This document shows, one piece after another, positions 17,385 through 25,616 of a stretch of 64,000 nt of DNA. How positions within the stretch are numbered: position 1 is the stretch's first letter; the number at the start of each line of letters is the position of its first letter. The stretch lies in the NCBI RefSeq assembly GCF_022809775.1, contig NZ_CP094380.1, positions 248,001 through 312,000 on the forward strand. Direction: 5' to 3'. A program made the translations under genes and the position numbers. Below the pieces are notes generated by a model that was not told where the DNA came from, searched no databases, and saw only the letters and a program-made list of their open reading frames with translations. The stretch is from Pseudodesulfovibrio tunisiensis. Lineage in GTDB: Bacteria > Desulfobacterota > Desulfovibrionia > Desulfovibrionales > Desulfovibrionaceae.

Positions 17385-18710
17385 ATGCGTGAGGTGAAGC
17401 TGTATCCCACAACCACGGGTCAGGGCTGGCTGGAAATGTCCGCGTACAAGGACCATCAGTTCAAGCACCATTCCGAAATCAAGAACAAGTACGACTATAT
17501 TGTCGTTGGCGCCGGTTACGGCGGACAGGCTGCGGCGCGGCATCTGGCCGAGCTCCATCCGGATGCGGATATCGCCGTGTTCGAAGCCATCAAGATCGGC
17601 AACAACGACAGCGGCAAGAACGCCGGTTTCATCATCGACGTGCCGCACGACTTCGGCGACCAGGGCGCTTCCTCCTTCGAGGAGAATCAGAGGTACTTCA
17701 GGCTCAATACCTTCATCATCAACTGGATGGAAGAGACCATCAAGAACAATGGTATTGAAGACGTTGATTGGGACCATTGCGGCAAGTACCTCTGCTGCGC
17801 CGAGGAAAAGAGCTTCAAGCTCATGCAGCACGAGATGGACGAACTCAAGAGGATGAACTGCTCCTACGAGGTCGTCGAGGGCGAGGACCTGTACCGCCGT
17901 ACCGGCACCCGGTACTACAAGAAGGCCCTGTACACCTCAGGCACCGTGCTCATCAACCCGGCTGACGTGTTGCGCGGCATGTTTACCGTGATGCCCGAGA
18001 ACGTTGACGTTTTCGAGGAATGCCCGGTCATGCGCATTGATGAAGGCAGCCCGACGAGCATCGTGCTCAGGAGCGGACAGCGGGTTCAGTCCAAGTTCGT
18101 TCTGGTTACCGGTGGTCCCTTCATCCAGGAATTCGGCATCGTCAAGAAGGTGTTCTGCCCGGTGCTTTCCTACGGTGCGTTCACCCGCCAGTTCACGGAC
18201 GAGGAGATGCGTCACCTCGAAGGCGTCAAGCCCTGGGGCTGTACTTCCGGTCACCCCGCCGGAACCACTGTCCGGTTCACCCGCGACAATCGCATCTTCG
18301 TGCGCAACGGCTTCTCCTTTGCAACCCACCTGACCACCTCGCATCAGCGCATCATGCGGTCCATCCCCAAGCTGCGCAAGGCGTACGAGAGTCGCTATCC
18401 CGAACTCAAGCACGTCAATTTCGAGTACGTCTATGGCGGGATGATCAATATGACCATGAACTTCCGCCCGTTGATGATGCAGAAGTTCCCCACCGTGTTT
18501 GCATCGGCCTGCGGCGAAGGCGCGGGCGTGGCCAAGACCAGTCTGCTCGGCTACTACCTGGCGGAATGGGTCAGCGGAATCTCCAGTGATCGCTTGGAAT
18601 TCCTCAAGGAGATCTCCACTCCCAAGCGGCTTCCGCCCGAACCGTTCCTGACCATGGGCGCCAAGTGCAGGCTCATGTACGAAGAGTTCAACGCGAAATC
18701 CGAAATATAA
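17385..18710 (+). CDS. FAD-dependent amine/amino-acid oxidoreductase (DadA/glycine-oxidase type)
   Basis: A 441-residue flavoprotein of the DAO family, with an ADP-binding Rossmann motif at about 39-60 (YIVVGAGYGGQAAARHLAE) and a C-terminal glycine-rich FAD-contact region (SACGEGAGVAKTSLLGYYLAEW). Family members oxidise amino acids, sarcosine or other amines to imines, which hydrolyse to 2-oxoacids or aldehydes. The next gene is RidA, which hydrolyses reactive imines, and the oxoacid oxidoreductase lies upstream, so a first oxidation step is a coherent role. The electron acceptor in an anaerobe is unlikely to be oxygen; it is unknown. Confidence 0.82.
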   Translation: MREVKLYPTTTGQGWLEMSAYKDHQFKHHSEIKNKYDYIVVGAGYGGQAAARHLAELHPDADIAVFEAIKIGNNDSGKNAGFIIDVPHDFGDQGASSFEENQRYFRLNTFIINWMEETIKNNGIEDVDWDHCGKYLCCAEEKSFKLMQHEMDELKRMNCSYEVVEGEDLYRRTGTRYYKKALYTSGTVLINPADVLRGMFTVMPENVDVFEECPVMRIDEGSPTSIVLRSGQRVQSKFVLVTGGPFIQEFGIVKKVFCPVLSYGAFTRQFTDEEMRHLEGVKPWGCTSGHPAGTTVRFTRDNRIFVRNGFSFATHLTTSHQRIMRSIPKLRKAYESRYPELKHVNFEYVYGGMINMTMNFRPLMMQKFPTVFASACGEGAGVAKTSLLGYYLAEWVSGISSDRLEFLKEISTPKRLPPEPFLTMGAKCRLMYEEFNAKSEI

Positions 18711-18810
18711 CACTATCACCTCCCTCGCCAACTCCTGCATGATGGGGGAGGATGCTGATATCACCCTCGGCATCCTTCCCGCAGGAGCCCCTTATCCAAA
18801 GGAGAATGAA

Positions 18811-19188
18811 ATGGAATTCTTTAATTCTGCCGAATCCTGTGAAGCGATAGGCCCTTACAGCCACTGCGTGAAGGCCGGAAATACCTATTACATCTGTGGT
18901 CAGGTCCCGTTTCATCCCGTGAACGGCAATGTCGTCGGGATCGACATCAAGCAGCAGACCTTTCAGACCCTGATCAATCTCAAGGCCGTACTGGATGCCG
19001 CCGGACTCGATATCTCGGACATTGCCAAGACAACCGTGTTCCTGAGCACCATGGACGACTTTGATGGCTTCAATGAAGTGTATGCCGAATTCATGGGAAA
19101 TCACCGTCCGGCCCGCCTGTGTCTGGGAGCGAATGAACTCGCTCACGGCTGCCTGCTGGAGATGGATGCGATAGCCTACAAGGAATAA
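18811..19188 (+). CDS. RidA family imine/enamine deaminase
   Basis: A 125-residue RidA/YjgF protein (GPYSHCVKAGNTYYICGQVP near the start, later HRPARLCLGANELAHGCLLEMDAIA). The conserved Arg of HRPAR is at about residue 97. RidA hydrolyses imines formed by flavin- or PLP-enzymes. The ATG at 18811 follows AAAGGAG. It sits between the FAD oxidase and the MFS carrier. An imperfect hairpin in the 100-base leader (about 18744-18781) separates it from the oxidase. Confidence 0.9.
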   Translation: MEFFNSAESCEAIGPYSHCVKAGNTYYICGQVPFHPVNGNVVGIDIKQQTFQTLINLKAVLDAAGLDISDIAKTTVFLSTMDDFDGFNEVYAEFMGNHRPARLCLGANELAHGCLLEMDAIAYKE

Positions 19189-19253
19189 GCCTGCCATTTT
19201 CAAATGTATTGTGTCCCCTTTCCGTAATCCACTTCCAAAAAGGAGAGAGTGCA

Positions 19254-20600
19254 ATGGCGCCTGTAGGAAAAAACGGAATTTGCTTTGATGATGCTCCTTT
19301 CTCCGCAATTCACAAGAAAATTGCGGTCGGCACCTATATGGGGCAGATTTGTGACGGGTACATTCTTGGCATTGTCGGAATCGCCCTGACATATGCCGCC
19401 GGTCCTCTGGGACTCGACGGGTTCTGGATGGGATTGGTTGGAGCCGGTTCCCTTTTCGGCATTCTGCTCGGAAGCCTGCTGACCGGGATCATCATCGACC
19501 GTTTGGGACGAAAGTCCACGTTTGCCTGGGTCGCCATTGTCAGCCTGGCGCTGTCTCTGGTGCAGTTCTTCATTTCGGATACATTGCTGCTGGTGATCGT
19601 GCGATTCCTGCTGGGCATGTGCGTCGGTGCCGACTACACGGTCGGCGTTGCCCTGCTGAGCGAATGGACTCCCGAGAAGATTCGGACGAAGATGATGAGC
19701 TGGCTCATGGCCGCCTGGACCTTCGGCTACATCATTTCCTACTTCCTCGGATTGCTCATCGCCTCCATGGGCGACATGGGCGAAAACGGCTGGCGCTGGA
19801 TCATCTGTTCTTCGGCCGTGTTTGCCCTGATCACTCTGGCTGTCCGCCTTGGAACGCCTGAGTCGCCGGTATGGCTGCAGGCCCAGAACCGTGCGAAGGA
19901 GGGCTTGGCTCTCATCCAGATGCACATCGGAAACGGGTACAGGCTGCCGGTCGAGGAAAAGCAGGTGGCTTCCGCATCCCTGCTCAGGCTGTTCAGCCCG
20001 GAATTGTGGCGCAGCACCGTGACGTCCTGCACCTTCTTCCTGTGTCAGGTGCTTCCCTTCTTTGCCATCAGCATCTTCCTCCCGGTCGTCGTGGAGGGAT
20101 TGCACATCGCCAATCCGCACGCCTCCGGAATGCTCTACAACGGATTCACCATGGTCGGCGTGCTGATCGGCATTCTGATTGCCGACAAGATCTCGCGCCG
20201 GGCGTTCCTGATGTGGACCTTCTACGGCGCGGGTGCGGTGCTGACGCTCATGACCGTCTGGCAGAACATGCCTCCGACCATCGCGTTGGTTCTTCTGGCC
20301 ACCTTCTCCACGGTTCTGGCCATTTCCATCGTGGCGGAGTGGCTCTATCCGCCGGAACTGTTCCCGACCGAGCTTCGCGGCTCCGGTGTGGGGCTGACCA
20401 TTGCCGCCAGCCGCATCGGCGCGGGCATGGGCACCTGGATGCTCCCCGTCATCATGGAACAGTACGGCGTGACCGTGACTCTGGGATGCTGCATCGCCAC
20501 CCTGCTGATCGGCGGTGTCGTCTGCCAGCTTCTGGCTCCGGAAACCTCGCCCAAGTTCGTTAACCGCGTTTCAACGGCAAAGGCGCATGTCAACGCATAG
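19254..20600 (+). CDS. MFS transporter, sugar-porter/metabolite:H+ symporter type
   Basis: A 448-residue major-facilitator protein of 12 segments. The loop 2-3 motif is DRLGRKSTF (about 86-94), there is a PESPVWL motif after segment 6, and PTELRGSGVG after segment 10, as in the metabolite:proton symporter family. ATG 19254 follows AAAAAGGAG. Last gene of the operon; it may bring in the amino acid or amine, or export the acid end product. Confidence 0.88.
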   Translation: MAPVGKNGICFDDAPFSAIHKKIAVGTYMGQICDGYILGIVGIALTYAAGPLGLDGFWMGLVGAGSLFGILLGSLLTGIIIDRLGRKSTFAWVAIVSLALSLVQFFISDTLLLVIVRFLLGMCVGADYTVGVALLSEWTPEKIRTKMMSWLMAAWTFGYIISYFLGLLIASMGDMGENGWRWIICSSAVFALITLAVRLGTPESPVWLQAQNRAKEGLALIQMHIGNGYRLPVEEKQVASASLLRLFSPELWRSTVTSCTFFLCQVLPFFAISIFLPVVVEGLHIANPHASGMLYNGFTMVGVLIGILIADKISRRAFLMWTFYGAGAVLTLMTVWQNMPPTIALVLLATFSTVLAISIVAEWLYPPELFPTELRGSGVGLTIAASRIGAGMGTWMLPVIMEQYGVTVTLGCCIATLLIGGVVCQLLAPETSPKFVNRVSTAKAHVNA

Positions 20601-20625
20601 AACATAATCGATATACTCCCGTTGT

Positions 20626-20663
20626 GGGGATGTCTCTCGGGATCGCCCCCCGGAGGCATCCCC
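20626..20663 (+). terminator. Imperfect hairpin between the MFS and EamA genes
   Basis: GGGGATGTCTC (20626-20636) pairs with GAGGCATCCCC (20653-20663) through one G-U pair, with a further internal GC-rich pairing. There is no T tract; a terminator or an RNA processing site is possible. Confidence 0.35.
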
Positions 20664-20702
20664 CTTGCTGCAAAGCGGTAACCGTCTTCAAGCGAGTTCG
20701 CC

Positions 20703-21611
20703 ATGAACAGGGCCTTTTCCGGGTATGGGTTTGTCATTCTGGCCTCTTTCTGCTGGTCGTTGATGACGCTGCTGTCGAGAAATCTGTTTGCGGCAGGTCT
20801 TGCTCCGCTGGAGATTTCCTTCTGGCGAGCCTTTCTGGGATGCCTGTGCTTCGGAATCCATGCCGTCTGCCTGCATTCGTTGAGAATCAGACCGAGTCGG
20901 GCCCTTCTGTTCATGGTCTGGGGCATGTTCGGAGTTGGCGGCCTGTACTATGTGCTGTTCATGTCCATGCGGCACAGTGGTGCGGCCATGGGGGAGATTC
21001 TGCTGTACACGGCTCCGGTCTGGGTCGCCGTGTTTTCAAGATTCATTTCGCATGAGGAAGTTTCGAAAAAACGATGGCTGGCCATTGGCACAGCTCTTTG
21101 CGGCGTGATTTTTCTGGCGGCTTCCGGCGGAAGCATGCAAACCGAGCCCTCGCTTCCGGGCATACTGTGCGGTGTGGCTTCCGGACTCTGCTACGGCTTG
21201 CAGTATCCTTTTCTGAACTACTGGCAAAGGAAGTACGAGACCGAAGTCATCTATGCGTACATGCAGCTTGGGGGGGCTCTTGTTTTGCTGCCGTTCATTA
21301 CGTTTCACGTGCCGTACACTGCACAGACATGGCTTGATCTCGCGATGACTGCGGTCTTTACCGGCTACATGGCATTCTGGGCGTATGGGCAGAGTCTGAA
21401 GCGCATTCCCCAGGTGCATGTCGCGGTGTTCTGCAATCTGGAACCGATTCTGGGCACGATCTGGGTGTGCGTTTTCTGGGGTGAGAATTTCAGTGTTGCC
21501 GGCTGGATCGGGTTTTCCCTGATCATTCTTGCGGTCTCCATGCTGGCATTGGAATTGCGGAGGAATGGTGTTTCGAAAAGTATGGATAAATTGCAGCGAA
21601 GCGTCCGGTGA
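20703..21611 (+). CDS. EamA/DMT superfamily transporter
   Basis: A 302-residue membrane protein of the drug/metabolite transporter superfamily with ten hydrophobic segments in two EamA repeats (about 8-140 and 154-290; second repeat ending in LEPILGTIWVCVFWGENFSVAGWIGFSLIILAV). Such proteins move amino acids and metabolites, often outward. Its last 47 bases overlap the start of lpxB in another frame. The substrate is unknown. Confidence 0.87.
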   Translation: MNRAFSGYGFVILASFCWSLMTLLSRNLFAAGLAPLEISFWRAFLGCLCFGIHAVCLHSLRIRPSRALLFMVWGMFGVGGLYYVLFMSMRHSGAAMGEILLYTAPVWVAVFSRFISHEEVSKKRWLAIGTALCGVIFLAASGGSMQTEPSLPGILCGVASGLCYGLQYPFLNYWQRKYETEVIYAYMQLGGALVLLPFITFHVPYTAQTWLDLAMTAVFTGYMAFWAYGQSLKRIPQVHVAVFCNLEPILGTIWVCVFWGENFSVAGWIGFSLIILAVSMLALELRRNGVSKSMDKLQRSVR

Positions 21612-22692
21612 CATGTATGCCGGGGCCTTGACCCGGGAAATGCTCAGGTTGTGTCCGGGGCTGGAGATCGGGGGCATGGGGGGCGCGATGTTTTCCCGGG
21701 CCGGGGGCGTGGTGCATTTCCCTATGGAGCTGATCTGCTTTTCCGGTTTTCTGGATGTACTGCGCGGCTTGCCGGGCATTTTCCGTTTGCAGCGGAGGAT
21801 TGTCGAATTCTGGAAGCGCGATCGCCCCGACTGCATTGTCATGGTCGATTGCCCGGATTTCAACATCCCTCTCATCAAGGCGGCGCGTACCATGAACATT
21901 CCGGTGTACTACTTCATGGCGCCCCAGTTCTGGGCCTGGAAGCAACAGGGCATGAAGACCATGCAGAAGCATGTGCGCAACATCATCTGCGCCTTGCCGT
22001 TCGAGCCGGAATATTTTCAGAACAGAGGGTGCCGAGCCATATATGCCGGGCATCCGCTTCAGGATATCATTCCGTTGCAGTCGCTCGACCGGATTGCTCC
22101 GAACCAGCGTCAGATCGGCATCATGCCGGGCAGCAGGCGAAAGGAGGTTGCCTTTCTTCTGCCGGATTTTGCCGAGGCAGCGCGGCGGATTCGGCGAAAC
22201 ATGCCCTGGATGACGTTTCGCATTGCCCGGGCTCCGGGCATAAGCGAAAAGCATCTGCGGCGGTTCTGGCCGGACGATCTGCCGGTTGCCATTGTGGAGC
22301 CCGAGGAACGCTTTCAGATGATTCGGGAATCCAGTCTGGTTCTGGCTGCCTCCGGCACTGCCACGTTTGAAACCGGCCTGATCGGCACGCCGACCATCGT
22401 GAGCTACAAGCTGGATCGTCCGGCCGCGTTTCTCGTGCGGCGGTTGGCCTTTTCCCGGTTTGTCAGTTTGACCAACATCCTGTTCCAGAAGGAACTCTTT
22501 CCCGAATATCTGCAGGAAAGGGCCAACGCGGACAGCTATTATCGTCAGATTGTCGCCTGGCTGCGCAATCCGAATCATTTGTCCGATCTGCGCAACAAGT
22601 TGCAGGAGTTGCGGCATATAGCAGGGCCGACCGGCGGAATGACGGCAGCGGCCAGAACAATTCTTGCCAAAAATACAACCGTGGAGGCGTGA
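21565..22692 (+). CDS. lpxB: Lipid-A-disaccharide synthase
   Basis: A 375-residue LpxB, which joins UDP-diacylglucosamine and lipid X in lipid A synthesis at the inner membrane. The N-terminus VWINCSEASGDMYAGAL matches the family's GEASGD motif with Ser for the usual Gly; PQFWAWKQ, GHPLQD, GIMPGSRRKEV and SGTATFETG follow. The start at 21565 is the best fit for family length. It overlaps the previous transporter gene by 47 bases and is followed 1 base later by proC. Confidence 0.93.
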   Translation: MVFRKVWINCSEASGDMYAGALTREMLRLCPGLEIGGMGGAMFSRAGGVVHFPMELICFSGFLDVLRGLPGIFRLQRRIVEFWKRDRPDCIVMVDCPDFNIPLIKAARTMNIPVYYFMAPQFWAWKQQGMKTMQKHVRNIICALPFEPEYFQNRGCRAIYAGHPLQDIIPLQSLDRIAPNQRQIGIMPGSRRKEVAFLLPDFAEAARRIRRNMPWMTFRIARAPGISEKHLRRFWPDDLPVAIVEPEERFQMIRESSLVLAASGTATFETGLIGTPTIVSYKLDRPAAFLVRRLAFSRFVSLTNILFQKELFPEYLQERANADSYYRQIVAWLRNPNHLSDLRNKLQELRHIAGPTGGMTAAARTILAKNTTVEA

Positions 22693-22693
22693 T

Positions 22694-23485
22694 ATGAACG
22701 TTGGTTTTCTGGGAACCGGAAATATGGGAGGAGCAATTATCCGCGCTCTTGCCGGAACCCGGGGCTTTACCTTGTACGGCCTGAATCAGACTCGTGGCAA
22801 GCTGTTGAAACTGGCCGAAGAAACCGGGCTTGTTCCGTGTCGGAGTGTGCAGGAGCTGACGGAGAAATCCGATTTCATTGTTCTGGCCGTCAAGCCGCAG
22901 CAGGTGCAGGGAATCTGGCCTGAAATGGTCCCTGCGCTGACACGGGAGAAGTGTCTGGTGTCCATTGCCGCGGGGCTGACCCTGGAGTCCCTCCAGAATA
23001 GCATCCGCAACATTTGTCCGGTCATCCGGGCCATGCCCAACACCCCGGTGCTGATTCAGGAAGGCGTGACCGCCATTTGTCAGGATGACGAGACACTTAC
23101 CGAACAGCAGAAGGCATTTGTCCAGCGCATGTTTCAATCCTTGGGGGATGTGCATGTTTTGACCGAAGATCAACTCGACGTCTTTACCGCACTCATCGGG
23201 TCTGGGCCGGCATTCATTTTCTATCTCATCGAAACCATGATCGAATCCGGTGTCGAACTCGGACTGCATCGGGACGTTGCTTCCCCCATGGTCAAGAAGC
23301 TTTTTGCCGGGGCGAGCCGCATGGCGGAAACGTCCGCGGAACATGTCAGCATGCTCAAGGAGATGGCCATTGCTCCGGCCGGGACCACCATTGCCGCATT
23401 GACGCATTTCGATCGGACCGCAGTGCGCGGAAACATCATGGATGCAGTGCGCAAGGCATATGAGCGCAGCAGGGAGCTTGGCTGA
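22694..23485 (+). CDS. proC: Pyrroline-5-carboxylate reductase
   Basis: A 263-residue ProC, which catalyses the last step of proline synthesis. The N-terminal NAD(P) motif is GFLGTGNMGGAII, there is the AMPNTPVLIQEG segment at about 118, and the C-terminal signature EMAIAPAGTTIAAL. ATG 22694 is one base after the lpxB stop, with GGAGG inside the lpxB end. Length is normal for the family. Confidence 0.95.
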   Translation: MNVGFLGTGNMGGAIIRALAGTRGFTLYGLNQTRGKLLKLAEETGLVPCRSVQELTEKSDFIVLAVKPQQVQGIWPEMVPALTREKCLVSIAAGLTLESLQNSIRNICPVIRAMPNTPVLIQEGVTAICQDDETLTEQQKAFVQRMFQSLGDVHVLTEDQLDVFTALIGSGPAFIFYLIETMIESGVELGLHRDVASPMVKKLFAGASRMAETSAEHVSMLKEMAIAPAGTTIAALTHFDRTAVRGNIMDAVRKAYERSRELG

Positions 23486-23589
23486 TTTCCGAGGGGCCAT
23501 TCCGCTTGTGGAATGGACGACTTCATCGGCTCGGTACCTTTTGGCATGTTGTGCCCCGTCGGGGTGTATATGTGCTGCAATTTTTGATA

Positions 23590-23623
23590 GGCAGAGGAAC
23601 CGCATGCATGCGGTTCCTCTGCC
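23590..23623 (+). terminator. Perfect 34-base palindrome downstream of proC
   Basis: The 17-base arm starting GGCAGAGGAACCG is repeated exactly as its complement with no spacer (23590-23623), about 105 bases after the proC stop. The flanks are AT-rich (a T run before it reads as an A/T tract on either strand). Most likely a bidirectional terminator. Confidence 0.6.
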
Positions 23624-23700
23624 TTGATGCTTTTGGCATGCGCCTTTCGTCCGGGCGGGAATTCCCTCGAACCATTCAGTTGACGATGCAAGGAGGGGCC

Positions 23701-23991
23701 ATGCAATGCCCTCGATGCGGTTCAAGCGGACCGCACAGACTTTTCGGACCGATAACCTCGCGGATGCATCGGCGTTTTTTCGCGAACAGGATTTCGCTGG
23801 ACAAGCGCATGCATCGGTTGAGAAGCAAACGCATTCTCACATCCGACGACATGCCTGTCCCGAAAATCGAGGTGAAGGTGATTGATCCGGCCCCAGGCAG
23901 GGCTGACAGGAGTCTCAAGCGGACTGGCGCGTTTCTGAACACGGGAACGAGGTATCAATGCTGCCACTGCGGGAAGATTTTCAATGGCTGA
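23701..23991 (+). CDS. Small zinc-ribbon-like protein
   Basis: A 96-residue basic protein with CPRCGSSG at its N-terminus and CCHCGKIF at its C-terminus, the four Cys of a probable zinc ribbon held apart by a basic linker rich in Arg and Lys. ATG 23701 follows AGGAGG. It overlaps the next gene by 8 bases (ATGGCTGA). No family is recognised; nucleic-acid binding is a guess from charge and zinc ligands. Confidence 0.65.
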   Translation: MQCPRCGSSGPHRLFGPITSRMHRRFFANRISLDKRMHRLRSKRILTSDDMPVPKIEVKVIDPAPGRADRSLKRTGAFLNTGTRYQCCHCGKIFNG

Positions 23992-24412
23992 CAATCCTTG
24001 GTTTCAGGAGCGGAAGGGCAGGGAGCTGGATGAAGAGGAGAAGCGCGAGCTCGATCTGATGCGGGCTCGTTACGGGCAGATTCTGTCCCATCTTGTTGCG
24101 TATTCCGGCATGCTGGCTGCGGCAAACATCGCTTTCGTGGCACTGCATTGCAGCGTGTTCGAGGATGTCGCGCAGCCCCGGGGATGGCTGTTCTATCTGC
24201 CGATAGTCCTGTTCGCGCTTTCCATGCTCATATGCCTTTGGGTGTTTACCCCCAGATACAAGGTCCGCTCCGAAATGCAATACATGGATCAGGTCTACAT
24301 GGCGGACGAGCAGGAGATCCTTTCCAGCACCCGCTGGCTCCGGGGCGCCTTTGGTCTGTTCTGCCTCGGCCTGGGCTGCCTGATCCTGCATTACTGCATT
24401 GCCTGCCTGTAG
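23984..24412 (+). CDS. Small membrane protein of unknown function
   Basis: A 142-residue protein: a charged N-terminal helix (RKGRELDEEEKRELDLMRARYG), then three hydrophobic segments at about 36-58, 70-90 and 121-140. Translationally coupled to the zinc-ribbon gene by an 8-base overlap. No family is recognised. Confidence 0.65.
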   Translation: MADNPWFQERKGRELDEEEKRELDLMRARYGQILSHLVAYSGMLAAANIAFVALHCSVFEDVAQPRGWLFYLPIVLFALSMLICLWVFTPRYKVRSEMQYMDQVYMADEQEILSSTRWLRGAFGLFCLGLGCLILHYCIACL

Positions 24413-24441
24413 CCTTTGAAAGGGTGTCTGTTTTGCAACGG

Positions 24442-24469
24442 CAAAGGCAGCCTCGAAAGGCTGCCTTTG
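24442..24469 (+). terminator. Terminator after the membrane-protein gene
   Basis: A perfect 12-bp stem (24442-24453 with 24458-24469) closed by the tetraloop CGAA, 30 bases after the stop. Confidence 0.7.
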
Positions 24470-24524
24470 TATCACCTTGCCGAGGGGGAGAAGAGAGGAA
24501 GGCAGGTGTGGTATGCAAGGGGCG

Positions 24525-24565
24525 GTAGGCTGATATGCCATTCAGGGACAGACATATCAGCCTAC
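24525..24565 (-). terminator. Hairpin at the end of the glycyl-radical operon
   Basis: A 13-bp perfect stem (24525-24537 with 24553-24565), 14 bases beyond the activase stop on the minus strand. No T run follows. Confidence 0.5.
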
Positions 24566-24578
24566 TGGGGGAAAGAGG

Positions 24579-25502
24579 TCATTTCGCCTTGCCGAAGCGT
24601 TCGTTGGCCATGATTTCCATGGGTTTGACCGAGCGCATGAATTCCTCGGAGATTTCGGCCTTGCCCATGGGAAATTCGCGGCCGAGATAGGCGTATTTGG
24701 GCTGGCCCATCCTGTGGTAGGGCAGCATTTCGTAGCGGACGTTCGGGCGGACCGGCAGAAAGCCGATGATTTTCCGCAATTCCTCGGCATTGTCGTTGAA
24801 GCCGGGAATCACGGGCGTTCTCACCAGAATGGACAGGTTCGGGAATTCCTCGATGGCCCTGAGAATGTTTTCCTTGATGAGCTGATTGCCCACGCCGGTT
24901 CCCTTTTTGTGCAGGTCTTCGTCGAACGCCTTCAGGTCGACCATGAGCTGGTCGAGGTTGGCGCAGAATTCCCTGAACACTTCCCATTTCACGCAAGCGC
25001 AGGATTCCATGGCCGTATGGATGCGTCGGCGTCTGGCTTCCTTGAGCAGGGCAATACCGAATTCGGGCTGGGCCGTGGCCTCTCCGCCGGAAAGGGTCAT
25101 GCCGCCGCCGGAACGCGCGTAGAAAAGCGATTCCTTTTCCACTTCCTCGATCACTTCGTCCACGGTCATTTCCTTGCCGTAGACATTCAGCGCACCAGCC
25201 GCACAGTTGTCCGCGCAGGTGAAGCAGTGCTGGCACTTGTCCGGATTCATCATGATGAGATTGTCATCGGTCTGCGAAATCGCGTCGTTGGGACATTTCC
25301 TTATGCAACGGGTGCATTTGTCGGTGCCGAGGCAACGGTCGGGATTGAAGCCCATCTCAGGCTGCCTGAGCTGGGATTCCGGATTGCTGCACCAGAAGCA
25401 GCGCAGAGGGCAGCCTTTCAGAAAGACAAGGGTTCTGATTCCGTTTCCGTCATGGACGGAGAAATTCTGAATGTTGAAAACTATACCTTTCGTAGCGTTC
25501 AT
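24579..25502 (-). CDS. islB: Glycyl radical enzyme activase (radical SAM)
   Basis: A 307-residue activating enzyme that uses S-adenosylmethionine to install the glycyl radical on its partner. The radical SAM ligands are in GCPLRCFWCSNP (Cys31, 35, 38), then a ferredoxin-like insert with two Cys groups (CLGTDKCTRCIRKCP and CQHCFTCADNC), the GGGMTLSGGEA motif and HTAMESCACV. This insert is typical of activases of the choline-lyase and sulfonate-lyase type. It lies 114 bases after the lyase gene, beyond a strong hairpin, so it is probably made in smaller amount. The symbol follows the assignment of the lyase. Confidence 0.88.
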   Translation of the reverse strand: MNATKGIVFNIQNFSVHDGNGIRTLVFLKGCPLRCFWCSNPESQLRQPEMGFNPDRCLGTDKCTRCIRKCPNDAISQTDDNLIMMNPDKCQHCFTCADNCAAGALNVYGKEMTVDEVIEEVEKESLFYARSGGGMTLSGGEATAQPEFGIALLKEARRRRIHTAMESCACVKWEVFREFCANLDQLMVDLKAFDEDLHKKGTGVGNQLIKENILRAIEEFPNLSILVRTPVIPGFNDNAEELRKIIGFLPVRPNVRYEMLPYHRMGQPKYAYLGREFPMGKAEISEEFMRSVKPMEIMANERFGKAK

Positions 25503-25566
25503 GGGGCTTGCTCTTTGTAATCGGTCCGACCTGTGCGGAAAAGACGTTTGTGGAAAATCGGGGAAA

Positions 25567-25595
25567 CAGGGGGGCAGTCCGAAACTGCCCCCCTG
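25567..25595 (-). terminator. Attenuating hairpin between lyase and activase genes
   Basis: A perfect 12-bp GC-rich stem (25567-25578 with 25584-25595) with a 5-base loop and no strong T tract. Its place between a highly used enzyme and its catalytic activase fits partial termination or mRNA protection. Confidence 0.55.
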
Positions 25596-25616
25596 AGGTC
25601 CTACATGGTCAACCGG

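Noticed and set aside
15155..17416. Long open frame opposite the acyl-CoA synthetase
   Set aside because: Shadow of the plus-strand gene, repetitive in His and Gly without a family match.
23590..23623. Perfect 34-base palindrome as a mobile-element end or attachment site
   Set aside because: No transposase, integrase or target duplication nearby; position after proC suits a terminator.
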